This document shows, in pieces, positions 54,481 to 63,265 of a DNA stretch of 64,000 bases. The notes under the pieces were generated by a model. That model did no database searches. It was not told where the DNA came from and was given only the letters and a program-made list of their open reading frames with translations. Position numbers and translations under genes: made by a program. Source of the DNA: Porphyromonas pogonae (GTDB lineage Bacteria > Bacteroidota > Bacteroidia > Bacteroidales > Porphyromonadaceae); the NCBI RefSeq assembly GCF_036320655.1, contig NZ_CP143258.1, positions 2,332,001 to 2,396,000 on the forward strand, read 5' to 3'. Positions within the stretch are counted from its first letter, which is position 1; each line of letters begins with the position of its first letter.

Positions 54481-56553
54481 TCAGGATTTACGTTTTGTCT
54501 TTGATGCAGTAAGCTTCTTTATAACATCACGATGTTGCTCGGCTCTTTCTTCATCGCCCAAAAAGTCATACATGGTTACAAGGGTACGATGCACTTTGAT
54601 TGATTTGGGATTTTGTGCCATAGCCTTCAAGAGATATTGCTCCGCATCATCATAATATCCAAACTTCACCAAAGTTTCTCCCAACACAAATAATGCTTCG
54701 GGGTGCAGGGGCGATAGCTTTACAGCTTCGTTGAGTGTTTTTAGGCTCTCCTTTATCTCATTCAGCACGGCATATGCCTTACCTTTCTGCACGGCTGCAT
54801 CAATATTGTTGGGGTTGATCCTCAAGGCTTTGTTATAGTTTCTGATGGCTGCATCAGGCTCATTGAGTTGCATACAATCATTTCCCATGGCCGTATATTC
54901 TTTAGCCAGTTCATTGATGAGCTCTTGTTGCTTTTCCAGTTTACAAGATAGTTGAGCAATTTTCACCTTTTGCTTCTCTGCATCCATGAGTTTATAGGAA
55001 AGCATGCGACGAAATACCGGGTTGTCAAATTCATTACTCTTTTCCATGGCAAAGCGGAGTCTTTCTACAGATTTAATGTATTCGCCTTTTTTCCAATACA
55101 TCGCAGCCTGTACATATCCCCGCTGGGCATCTGCTTTGTCTATACTACCACGAATAATTTCCCTATTATTGGCCTTCTTATAAAACTTGATGATAGGAGA
55201 ACGCACAATGATATCGCGTATACCCAATGGCTTTTTCAGGATCAAACCACCCAGTGATCTGCATCGGCTCAGCGCCACATATGCCTGACCTCCGGCAAAA
55301 ACCCCGTCAGAAAAATCTACAACTACTTTATCAAAAGTGAGTCCCTGACTCTTGTGCACAGTAATAGCCCACGCGGGTTTGAGAGGAATCTGCATAAACT
55401 GCCCAATCACTTCTTCTTTGATCTTATGTTCTTTTTCTGAGTAAGTATAGCGTTTGTTTTCCCAAATATAAGGATCAACACGATAGACTGCACCAGACTC
55501 AGTACGAACCGAGACATAGTGTTCCTCACCACATATTTCTTCTATAATACCCAGCGTACCATTGGCCCAGCGTTTGTCTCTGTCATTGGCAAGAAACATG
55601 ACCTGAGCATTTTGCTTCAACGTAAGTGTCAGGTCGGTAGGTAAGTTGTTGTCAGGGAACTCTCCATCTATATGTCCTGCAATACGTATAGGCTTGTCAG
55701 GCAATTCATTCATATGCATCTCATTGATACTGCTCACCTGATTACGTCTTGTTCCCAGAGTAATGATAAATTCATCCCGATCTACCTTGTAATCGGGTAA
55801 TACAGACTTATTTATCATGTTGAGATGTTGAGGGGAAGCATTTCCCTCTCGTATATGATCCAAGATATCTACAAATACAGGATCGTCTTGTCTGTACACC
55901 TTGAGTAACTCTATGGTAACTAAACTATTGCGACCAAACACCCGTGCTGAAAAGAAATAGTTATCAGGATAAAAACGCTGGAGTATTTCGGCCTCGTCAC
56001 TCTTGACCACGGGTTCGAGCTGAAACAAGTCTCCTACAAAAATCATCTGAATACCACCAAAAGGCAATGCTATATGTCCCGTAAAAGTACGCAACAAGGA
56101 ATCCATAGCATCGATTACATCAGCACGCACCATAGAAATCTCATCTATGATAATGAGTTCCAATTTCCGAATCAACTCCCGATGTTGTTTGGGGTATTTA
56201 AAGACTTCGTAAACTCTGTTTTTCTTTCTGCTGAGGTCAGGATCATCCGGTGTAATGGGACGAAATGGCAATTTAAAAAAGGAGTGTATCGTTTGTCCTC
56301 CCACGTTCAATGCAGCTATACCTGTAGAAGCAAGCACTACATGTTCCTTATGGGTATTGGCTTTGATATATCGCAACAAAGTAGACTTTCCCGTTCCTGC
56401 TTTGCCTGTAAGGAAGAAGCTTTGATTGGTATTACGTATAAGTTCCAATACCAATGCCATCTCCTCATTGGCAGGATCGGGCTCGAATTCTATTATATTA
56501 GCCGTACTAAAAGATATCGGCTCTGTACTGATCTGTTTGGGGGAAGATTTCAC
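54481..56553 (-). CDS. Pif1/RecD-like helicase with C-terminal TPR repeats
   Basis: A 690-residue SF1 helicase. Walker A is FFLTGKAGTGKSTLLRYI, motif Ia ASTGIAALNVGGQTIHSFF, Walker B ELIIIDEISMVRADVIDAMD, motif III FVGDLFQLEPV, and near residue 400 AITVHKSQGLTFDKVVVD, which gives motif V. Residues about 560-680 form three to four tetratricopeptide repeats (DAAIRNYNKALRINPNNIDA, LSPLHPEALFVLGETLVKFG). The helicase part is complete; the TPR tail probably binds partners. Unusual fusion but seen in other Bacteroidetes from memory. Confidence 0.88.
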   Translation of the reverse strand: MKSSPKQISTEPISFSTANIIEFEPDPANEEMALVLELIRNTNQSFFLTGKAGTGKSTLLRYIKANTHKEHVVLASTGIAALNVGGQTIHSFFKLPFRPITPDDPDLSRKKNRVYEVFKYPKQHRELIRKLELIIIDEISMVRADVIDAMDSLLRTFTGHIALPFGGIQMIFVGDLFQLEPVVKSDEAEILQRFYPDNYFFSARVFGRNSLVTIELLKVYRQDDPVFVDILDHIREGNASPQHLNMINKSVLPDYKVDRDEFIITLGTRRNQVSSINEMHMNELPDKPIRIAGHIDGEFPDNNLPTDLTLTLKQNAQVMFLANDRDKRWANGTLGIIEEICGEEHYVSVRTESGAVYRVDPYIWENKRYTYSEKEHKIKEEVIGQFMQIPLKPAWAITVHKSQGLTFDKVVVDFSDGVFAGGQAYVALSRCRSLGGLILKKPLGIRDIIVRSPIIKFYKKANNREIIRGSIDKADAQRGYVQAAMYWKKGEYIKSVERLRFAMEKSNEFDNPVFRRMLSYKLMDAEKQKVKIAQLSCKLEKQQELINELAKEYTAMGNDCMQLNEPDAAIRNYNKALRINPNNIDAAVQKGKAYAVLNEIKESLKTLNEAVKLSPLHPEALFVLGETLVKFGYYDDAEQYLLKAMAQNPKSIKVHRTLVTMYDFLGDEERAEQHRDVIKKLTASKTKRKS

Positions 56554-56649
56554 TGTATTTATATTCTATATGCTCGATTACAAAGGTATAAAAAGCAACC
56601 TTATTCGATCAGCCGTGCACCGGTAAATAACATAATTAGGCTACCAAAT

Positions 56650-56836
56650 GAGACCGTTGCATAGCAGGCCAATTGCTTCGTTGCTTGCGAGATTCGTGCT
56701 TGGTCATTTACCGGAAGTAAACTCCCTGTGCACTCAATCTTAGCACCTTGCACTTTACCTTCTCTGCCCGGTCAAAGTTTCTTTTGTCGGCTTCGCCTCC
56801 AAAATCCACGAGACTGTTGACTTTTGCAACAGTCTC
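56650..56836 (-). mobile_element. 187-bp MITE, copy H
   Basis: Reverse-oriented full-length copy with ends GAGACCGTTGCA and TGCAACAGTCTC, flanked by CAAAT on both sides (5-bp duplication). It lies between the helicase start and the Cys-rich gene. Confidence 0.88.
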
Positions 56837-56880
56837 CAAATATAGATTCATCATTATACAAGGAGGATGAAGTCAGACGA

Positions 56881-56920
56881 GAAAAAACGACAATACCCTA
56901 AACATTCAGGATATTGTCGC
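56881..56920 (-). terminator. Terminator of the Cys-rich gene
   Basis: CGACAATA / TATTGTCG stem with further pairing inside, followed on the minus strand by six T; 33 bp past the stop codon. Confidence 0.75.
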
Positions 56921-56953
56921 CAAATTTTTCAAAAAAAATAGAGAACCTAATAA

Positions 56954-57334
56954 TTATTTCTTTACAGGCTCTACTTTTTGCTTATCACAATGCTTCACTG
57001 AGTCACATTTAGTCTTTGCACTCTCACCCTTCTTAGAGCAAGTCCCTTTGTCGCATTTTTTCTTTGCTCCGTCTTTGCCCTTGCAGCAATCTTTTTTCAT
57101 TTTGCCGTCTTTAGCAGAGTCTTTGCAACAATCTTTCTTTTCTGCAACATCTTTTTGAGATGCTTTACAAGTTTCCATTTTACAATTTTTCTTGCACACA
57201 TCCTTCTTGTCGCAGCAAGTCTTAGGGCATACTTTTACAGGAGGAGGGGGAGGTGTCACAGGATTTTGAGCTACAGCCAGTGTTCCTATCCCAAACCCCA
57301 TAGCCATAATGGCTGTCATGAGAAATTTTTTCAT
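56954..57334 (-). CDS. Secreted Cys/Lys-rich low-complexity protein
   Basis: A 126-residue protein with a signal peptide (MKKFLMTAIMAMGFGIGTLA, then VAQ), a proline run (TPPPPPVKVCP) and a mature part of nearly only Lys, Cys, Asp and Gly with 14 cysteines, several as CC pairs (TCCDKK, DCCKD, DCCKG). No family recognised. The composition suggests metal binding or disulfide-rich structure in the periplasm or outside; this is inference. Own terminator follows; no neighbouring gene hints at function. Confidence 0.75.
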   Translation of the reverse strand: MKKFLMTAIMAMGFGIGTLAVAQNPVTPPPPPVKVCPKTCCDKKDVCKKNCKMETCKASQKDVAEKKDCCKDSAKDGKMKKDCCKGKDGAKKKCDKGTCSKKGESAKTKCDSVKHCDKQKVEPVKK

Positions 57335-57839
57335 TCTTATTCTTAATTTTAGTTAATGGTATGTTTATGCTTTTTTATTTATCCTTACAAAGATGCAATT
57401 TTATTATGAATTAACTCTCAACATTGACAATTTTAACAGGATGCATATCTTAAAAAATCGTAAAATACTATTTGATAATTCCATCTCTAAATCCCGAATA
57501 TCTTTGAAAGCCAATAATCAGAATTGGCAAATTACAAATCTCATATTATAAATGGTAATCCGAAGTATATTATTGTGCACGAGATGTAACACTGAGCTCC
57601 AAAATCAACATACATAGCTGATTATTAAGCTAAAATCGAAGTCAAACACAAAACACGCAAATATATCAAAAAGACACCATATACAAATATATCAAGACAA
57701 AAAATCATAAAATAGACGTAAAACAAAACACATGGAGTGGCGAAAAATAGGTATAAATGGGTAAAAATAACCACTCAATAACGGTAAAATACATTTAAAA
57801 TCAGTTGCAGGGAATAAATCATGCTTCTTTTATATTTTT

Positions 57840-57935
57840 CTAACTAAGCTTTTCTATTTACTTAGTTAGGAAGTTGAAAATTCTTAGTTAGAAAGATAGT
57901 AACACGTAGTTAGAAAAATATCAAAAGCTAGTTAG
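57840..57935. repeat. Cluster of CTTAGTTAG motifs, cluster 2
   Basis: CTAACTAAG at 57840, CTTAGTTAG at 57861 and 57883, and shortened forms GTAGTTAG at 57906 and CTAGTTAG at 57928, each usually followed by AAA. It lies just beyond the terminator of candidate transcript Y. The rest of the AT-rich gap 57335-57839 shows no gene. Confidence 0.6.
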
Positions 57936-57960
57936 AAAAATATGAATCATAAACTTTTCC

Positions 57961-58283
57961 ATCAAAAAATCCGCAAAAAGGATTGAATCCCCTTTGCGGA
58001 TTTTTTGATGATGTCACACAATGATTATTTACATTCTGACAAAATGATATTTTTTATTCTATGATCTAACCATGACAAAATGTAAGATAAAAAAATTGCA
58101 TACCTAATACAAGAGCACAATGTAAAGGTGTACTTATTCATATTTGATGGTAATAGTTTGGGAATTCGTATTGTAATAAAATTTTTCATAACCCTTAAAT
58201 ACAATAATTCGTGGTAATTGAAGCAAGTTTTAATGGGTATTATTAGTATAACAAATATACAACATCCTACCCCCCTTTGTCAA
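57961..58283 (-). ncRNA. Candidate small transcript Y (promoter, about 240 nt, terminator)
   Basis: Minus strand: TTGACA (58278-58283), GATGTTG next to TATATTTG (58252-58259), 18-bp spacing. End: terminator with a perfect 17-bp stem ATCAAAAAATCCGCAAA at 57961-58010. Between them is a 54-codon frame (58025-58189, MKNFITIRIPKLLPSN...) with a hydrophobic centre (YAIFLSYILSW) and an AAGGG three bases before its ATG. The segment 58030-58084 resembles 43747-43800 of candidate X. It may be an RNA, a tiny membrane protein gene, or both. Confidence 0.45.
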
Positions 58284-58613
58284 GAGGCTGAAGCGTTTTT
58301 CTCGAATATGCTCCTCAATAAAGCATGTATCAATAGCTTGTTAAATATGAAACAATATATTTGTAGCCCGGAGACACCCATGGTTGCATGCTACGCAATA
58401 ACCCTAATACTTCACCTCAAGATTTCCTTGTCGGATCACAGCATTATTAATAATCAGGACATCCCTACAATAGAAACTCAAATGATCGAATTTATAAATC
58501 CTATTCACAAATCTTTTAAAGCGACAGGGATAGAAACGTACCGTAAGTACATAAATAAAAATGGCGACCTGACCGTGAGTCATATCGCCATCGATAAGGA
58601 AACAATAACTTAA
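58218..58613 (+). CDS. Hypothetical protein, uncertain
   Basis: An open frame of up to 131 residues with no recognised domain; it contains a Cys-poor helical-looking C-terminal half (THKSFKATGIE-like) and ends HIAIDKETIT. Its first part overlaps the divergent promoter of candidate Y, so a later start (Met at 58308 or 58347, giving 88 residues) is more likely. No clear promoter upstream. Could be spurious. Confidence 0.35.
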   Translation: MKQVLMGIISITNIQHPTPLCQEAEAFFSNMLLNKACINSLLNMKQYICSPETPMVACYAITLILHLKISLSDHSIINNQDIPTIETQMIEFINPIHKSFKATGIETYRKYINKNGDLTVSHIAIDKETIT

Positions 58614-58694
58614 AAATCTATATTTTGAAATTATTGGAAATGTCTTTCATCACATGGTTAGTAGCAATAAGCTACTCAAAACGGATGTACTGGC

Positions 58695-58976
58695 TTAGTA
58701 GCGTGGTGCACGGGGAGCTCTCTGAGGGCGCTCCTGACGTTCCATGGCTTCTTTGATAATGAGCTTACGACCCATGAACTCCTGATCAAGAAGTTGTTCA
58801 ATAGCTCTCTGAGCATCATCATCATTCTCCATTTCAACGAATCCAAAACCTCTTGAGCGGCCGGATTCACGATCAGTAACTACACGAGCACTAAGTACTG
58901 TACCAAATTGCTCCATCAGACCTTTGAGGTCGTCCTCACGAACCCGATAATTCAGATTCCCTACGTAAATGTTCAT
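58695..58976 (-). CDS. RRM-domain RNA-binding protein
   Basis: A 93-residue single RNA recognition motif. RNP2 is IYVGNLNY at the start and RNP1 is RSRGFGFVEM; the C-terminus is short, Arg/Pro-rich (RPQRAPRAPRY). Such proteins bind single-stranded RNA and in Bacteroides affect many transcripts. A roughly 240-bp stretch to the divergent-side pabB terminus is AT-rich and probably includes its promoter and a long 5' leader. Confidence 0.92.
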   Translation of the reverse strand: MNIYVGNLNYRVREDDLKGLMEQFGTVLSARVVTDRESGRSRGFGFVEMENDDDAQRAIEQLLDQEFMGRKLIIKEAMERQERPQRAPRAPRY

Positions 58977-59220
58977 AACTTAAAAAAAAATAATTTGAAA
59001 AAAAGGGATCATGGTAAGAACTGAATACGAGTTAACCGACAATCGGAGATTATAACAAGTACAAAATGCTTCAGCCTGATAAAACAATTCGAGATTCAAG
59101 CCACGCTCACTGGAAACAAAGAAACGCTTTTTATTTGGCTTGCACAAATGTTTTTTGAAAATAATAAACAAAAAAACAACTCACACCTATAAAATACCTA
59201 TTATTTAGTAATTTATACAC
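58977..59220 (-). other. Presumed promoter/leader region of the RRM gene
   Basis: No gene of its own seen; the minus-strand frame here has no features. The T/A-rich runs and a CATTTGTGC box near 59150 suggest a promoter about 170 bp before the RRM ATG, which would give a long leader. Confidence 0.35.
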
Positions 59221-60219
59221 TTATTTTTTAAGCGAAAGATACACCTTCTGTTGGGTTTCCCGATATTCATCTTCTACTTTGCTGTTGATTGTAATGCCTC
59301 CCCCACTTCGAAAAAGCAAAGAGCCATCAGACTCTTGCTCTATAAATCTGATCATAACGGCTGAGTAAAGACGTGAGCCATCATAATAACCAAACACTCC
59401 TGAGTAAAAACCTCGTTTACGGTCTTCTGCTTCTTGGATGGCTCGCACAGTAGCTTCTTTGGGTGCCCCGGATATAGAACCGGCAGGAAGCAATCGACTT
59501 ATCAAAGAGCCTAACTTACCTTGAAACCCTGGCATTACTTTTCCACTTATACAAGAACTCATCTGTAATATAGGGCCATTGATAGTCTCCAATCTGTCGA
59601 GATACCGGAACTTTACCAATCTCACTTCATCTGCAACCTGATTGAGATCATTGCGCATCAAATCTACAATGGTACTGTGCTCGGCAGTCTCTTTATAATT
59701 ATTGAGGATAAGATCCGAAGCATCGGGTAAGGTGGCATCGATAGTTCCTTTCATGGGATAAGTGGAGATGACGCCTTGCTCATCAATAGTAACAAATTTC
59801 TCAGGAGAGAAACAAACAAATCTGCCCGGGACATATAATCGGTAAGGGGCACAACTTCGGTAAAAGACGTCGTGAAGAGAGAGATTGAGACTGATAGGTG
59901 TGGCTATTGTTAGATTTGCCAAAAAGCTATCACCCCTCAGCAAAGCATCGTGTATACGACGAAATCGCCTTGAATATACGGAAAAAGGCTCAGGCTTTGT
60001 ACTCCATACAGGCTCAATATCCGAGATATGGACATCGGGCTGCATATTATTATACCCCTCTACTGCAAAAAGAATTTCTTTTTGTTCCTCAGGGTGTGGT
60101 ATCACAAAACTCTCTTGACTTTCATAGTCAATAGCAAAGAGATAGGGGGTACTGTCACCGCTGTAGGCATCCATCAGACGGTAGGTTTGGGAAGTGTTAT
60201 TTGACCATTGATATTCCAT
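59221..60219 (-). CDS. pabB: Aminodeoxychorismate/anthranilate synthase component I
   Basis: A 332-residue chorismate-using enzyme of folate (p-aminobenzoate) synthesis. YPMKGTIDATLPDAS, DLMRNDLNQVADEVR, LPAGSISGAPKEATVRAIQE and RSGGGITINSKVEDEY are the conserved active-site blocks of the family. The protein is short compared with TrpE (about 470) and fits PabB of Bacteroidetes. Divergent from pabA with 33 bp between starts. Confidence 0.88.
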   Translation of the reverse strand: MEYQWSNNTSQTYRLMDAYSGDSTPYLFAIDYESQESFVIPHPEEQKEILFAVEGYNNMQPDVHISDIEPVWSTKPEPFSVYSRRFRRIHDALLRGDSFLANLTIATPISLNLSLHDVFYRSCAPYRLYVPGRFVCFSPEKFVTIDEQGVISTYPMKGTIDATLPDASDLILNNYKETAEHSTIVDLMRNDLNQVADEVRLVKFRYLDRLETINGPILQMSSCISGKVMPGFQGKLGSLISRLLPAGSISGAPKEATVRAIQEAEDRKRGFYSGVFGYYDGSRLYSAVMIRFIEQESDGSLLFRSGGGITINSKVEDEYRETQQKVYLSLKK

Positions 60220-60226
60220 AGCAAGT

Positions 60227-60245
60227 GCAAAAGTAATACCTTTGC
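60227..60245. promoter_or_regulatory. Back-to-back -7 boxes for pabB and pabA
   Basis: GCAAAAGTA, A, TACCTTTGC: a near-perfect palindrome in which TACTTTTG faces pabB (minus) and TACCTTTG faces pabA (plus). Each would start RNA only a few bases before its ATG. No clear TTG is found at the proper distance. Confidence 0.35.
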
Positions 60246-60252
60246 GATACGT

Positions 60253-60876
60253 ATGCTAAATATTTTGGTCATAAATCACCATGATTCTTTCGTGTTCAAT
60301 CTCATACAACTACTGCGTGAGACGGGGCGTTGTTGCATTACAGTAGTAATCCCCGAAGAAATACAAGATATAGACTTATCAGAATATCAGGGGATATTAC
60401 TATCCCCGGGACCGGGACTTCCGCAAGAGACACCCCAGCTCGATGAGGTAATAAGACGAACCAAAAACACGCATAGCATTCTGGGTATTTGTTTAGGCTT
60501 TCAGGCACTGGCTCTTCATTTCGGAGGAAAAATGCAGAGGCTTGAGTTTCCCAGACATGGGCATGCTACCAACATACACATACCTAACCCCAACCATCCC
60601 CTTCTCTATCATATCCCGGAAGGCTCCATCGTGGGAAGGTATCACAGTTGGATCATAGACAAAGATAGTCTGCCCCCATGTCTGCAACCCATAGCATGGG
60701 GGACAGAAGATAGATTACTAATGGCTTTTGCTCATCGGACATTACCGATATTCGGATTGCAATATCACCCTGAAAGCATTATCACAGAGCATGGGGCACA
60801 GTATATCAATAATTGGCTTGATATCGTAGCCGTCACAAAAGCTTGTGTGAGCAACCGATACCCCGCATGCCCATGA
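60253..60876 (+). CDS. pabA: Aminodeoxychorismate/anthranilate synthase component II (glutamine amidotransferase)
   Basis: A 207-residue class I glutamine amidotransferase supplying ammonia to PabB. LSPGPGLPQ, the nucleophile Cys in ILGICLGFQALALHFGG, and FGLQYHPESI with the catalytic His and Glu are all present. Start at 60253 gives the usual MLNILVINHHDSF N-terminus; an upstream in-frame start at 60208 would overlap pabB. The pabC lyase is not nearby. Confidence 0.9.
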   Translation: MLNILVINHHDSFVFNLIQLLRETGRCCITVVIPEEIQDIDLSEYQGILLSPGPGLPQETPQLDEVIRRTKNTHSILGICLGFQALALHFGGKMQRLEFPRHGHATNIHIPNPNHPLLYHIPEGSIVGRYHSWIIDKDSLPPCLQPIAWGTEDRLLMAFAHRTLPIFGLQYHPESIITEHGAQYINNWLDIVAVTKACVSNRYPACP

Positions 60877-60914
60877 AATAGCTATATTTGTAAAAAGGAA
60901 TAATTGATACCCCG

Positions 60915-62075
60915 ATGTACTTTAAAGATATCATAGGACTTGATGAGATCAAGAAACATCTCATAGCTTGCGCTCGTCGCCAAGATATACCCCACGCTCA
61001 GCTTTTTACAAGTGGAGACGGTACAGGAGCCGTAGCCCTCGCGCTTGCATATGCCAGATATATCAACTGCCTGAATCCTTCCGAAGAAGATGCATGCGGT
61101 TGTTGCTCATCATGTCTCAAATATGATCAGTTGGCTCATCAGGATCTTATTTTTCTCTATCCTATTGTAAACGGGAGTAAAAATATTTGTGACGATCTGC
61201 TTCCCGACTGGCGCAAAATGCTTTTGGGAAAGAATAACGCAGAAAGGAACGTTTACTTCACGCACAAAGACTGGCTGGAGCAGATAGGTGCAGGTAACAG
61301 CCAACCCATTATATACAGCAGGGAAAGTGATGTGCTGGATGAAAAGTTGGCTTATAAAATAGCAGAAGCCAAGTACAGAGTCGTATTCATATGGCAACCT
61401 GAAAGAATGCACGAAGCCCTGGCCAACAAATTACTCAAGCTGATAGAAGAGCCCCCGACAAATACCATTATACTTATGGTGAGCCATGAACCGGGGAAGA
61501 TTTTAGGGACAATCAAAAGCCGTGCACAGCAGACAAATATAAGACCACTTACCGAACAAGAAATTGCTCAAGGGCTCAAACGCTATGGCTTACTTACCGA
61601 TGATAACAACCTGAGGCAGGTGGCACATTTGGCACAAGGTAACTTCAGAGAAGCACTGGATATACAAGAAGGAAATTATCAAAAGGAGCAAGAACTGGAA
61701 TATCTACGAGATATTCTCCATTGTTCTATCTCTGCAAGCCCGTTGGAAATGAAAAAAACGACAGAGAAAATCAGTTCGTTAGGCCGGGAGGCTCAAGTGG
61801 CTTTACTGGAGTATCTGATCGGTTTTTTCAGAGAATGCTATATCTATAATCTACAAATGCCTCAGCTCAACTATCTGCACAACCAGGAAATAAATGATGC
61901 AGAGAAGCTAAGGGGTTGCATCAATAGTGGCAATATAAGACAGCTTTTGTCGGAAACAGATTTGGCTATACGGCATATCAAACAGAATACAAATAGTAAA
62001 ATGGTATTTTTCGACTTTCTGCTCAACATCACTGCAGCTACTGCTCAGGCATACAAAAGCAAAGGTCTTCGTTAG
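60915..62075 (+). CDS. holB: DNA polymerase III subunit delta'
   Basis: A 386-residue clamp-loader AAA+ protein. FKDIIGLDEIKKHLIACARR, a zinc-binding-like CGCCSSC (residues about 60-66, typical of DnaX/HolB), IAEAKYRVVFIWQPERMHEA and LLKLIEEPPTNTIILM (region of sensor motifs) identify it. The P-loop is degenerate (TSGDGTGAVAL), as usual for delta'. It begins 38 bp after pabA. Confidence 0.92.
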   Translation: MYFKDIIGLDEIKKHLIACARRQDIPHAQLFTSGDGTGAVALALAYARYINCLNPSEEDACGCCSSCLKYDQLAHQDLIFLYPIVNGSKNICDDLLPDWRKMLLGKNNAERNVYFTHKDWLEQIGAGNSQPIIYSRESDVLDEKLAYKIAEAKYRVVFIWQPERMHEALANKLLKLIEEPPTNTIILMVSHEPGKILGTIKSRAQQTNIRPLTEQEIAQGLKRYGLLTDDNNLRQVAHLAQGNFREALDIQEGNYQKEQELEYLRDILHCSISASPLEMKKTTEKISSLGREAQVALLEYLIGFFRECYIYNLQMPQLNYLHNQEINDAEKLRGCINSGNIRQLLSETDLAIRHIKQNTNSKMVFFDFLLNITAATAQAYKSKGLR

Positions 62076-62188
62076 CAACACATTCCTGAGACTGTTGCAA
62101 AAGTCAACAGTCTCATGGATTTTGGAGGCAAAGCCGACAAAAGACACTTTGACCGGGCAGAGAAGGTAAAGTGCAAGGCGCTAAGAGT

Positions 62189-63265
62189 ACGTGAGTTCGG
62201 TCTAAGCGTGGTGTACTAAGCGGATTGATGGATTGTGTATGATTTCTAGGTTTAATTCCGGCTTTTTGGGTAGCAGATTGTAGGCAATTATGCCGGCAAT
62301 CAAATTAATGGCGAAATTATTGACGCTTCTGTGTCGTGTATGCTCTATTTGACAAACGTTTTTGAGTAGGTCATTAACGGTTTCCACAAGGGCTCTTTTC
62401 CTAAGTAATATCCTATTATACAGGCTCATCAGAGTGTTTTTCATGTTTTTCTTTATCTTCGTAATCATGTGTATGTCGTCAATGAAGAGCTTATCGAAAA
62501 GACTTTGTGAGATGTATCCTCTGTCGCCAACAAGTTTGCCGAAAAGTTTCTTCGTGAAGGTTCCGCCTTTAAGTGGAGCACGGTCATCCGTATTCCCCGG
62601 TGTGATTTGATATTGAATGATTTCACCCCGGTCGTTAATCACAATATGTAGTTTGAAACCATAGAACCATCCCATACTGCATTTGCCCTTTTGGGCCCAT
62701 CCTTTCATGGTCTTATGCCCGTGTGCCCGCTTGATATGGCAGGTGCGTAAAGGTGTGGAATCAATGAATGAGATACCGGTGCATTCGCCCAGACAACACA
62801 TATTGAGAAATGAAATTAGTTTGAATGCCACCTTGCTTTGTAATTCCACAAAACGATTGTAAGAGACCAACGAAGGAAAATCCGAATGACATTGTTGCGT
62901 AATATATTGAAGATAAAAGGACTTAAAATCGCGATACCTCGAATGATGGAAAAGAATCAGAATAGTCATGATTTCAGCATCGGACATCCTAAACTTGCGA
63001 TTTCTTCGCTTTTTGTTTCCTTCGCAAAGGGTTCTTTGCTGAATCAAGGTATCGAAAAGTTTGGAAAAATCATCGGTAAGACAGAAAATTTCAACTATAT
63101 TTGTTTTCATAAAGTGGTGTTTTGTTTGTTTATATCTTATTGATTATCAACTACTAAGATGCAAATAATTCACCACTTTTGCAATGAAATACATAAGAAA
63201 TTACACTGATTTACAACACCTTGTAAACTCTATTATTCCTATTATCCCTTATATCGAACTCACGT
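62189..63265 (-). mobile_element. IS982-family insertion sequence, copy 2, nested in a MITE
   Basis: 1,077 bp with the same 11-bp inverted ends ACGTGAGTTCG as copy 1 and a 7-bp duplication TAAGAGT (62182-62188, 63266-63272). Intact transposase gene. Confidence 0.92.
62202..63110 (-). CDS. IS982-family transposase
   Basis: A 302-residue protein almost identical to that at 6304-7212, with the same acidic residues (FIDSTPL, VGDRGYIS, ALVETVNDLL). No frameshift, so probably functional. The element lies inside a repeat, between holB and fhs, and does no harm to either gene. Confidence 0.93.
   Translation of the reverse strand: MKTNIVEIFCLTDDFSKLFDTLIQQRTLCEGNKKRRNRKFRMSDAEIMTILILFHHSRYRDFKSFYLQYITQQCHSDFPSLVSYNRFVELQSKVAFKLISFLNMCCLGECTGISFIDSTPLRTCHIKRAHGHKTMKGWAQKGKCSMGWFYGFKLHIVINDRGEIIQYQITPGNTDDRAPLKGGTFTKKLFGKLVGDRGYISQSLFDKLFIDDIHMITKIKKNMKNTLMSLYNRILLRKRALVETVNDLLKNVCQIEHTRHRSVNNFAINLIAGIIAYNLLPKKPELNLEIIHNPSIRLVHHA

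Noticed and set aside
58980-59171. 63-codon minus-strand frame upstream of the RRM gene
   Set aside because: No features; probably untranslated leader of the RRM mRNA.
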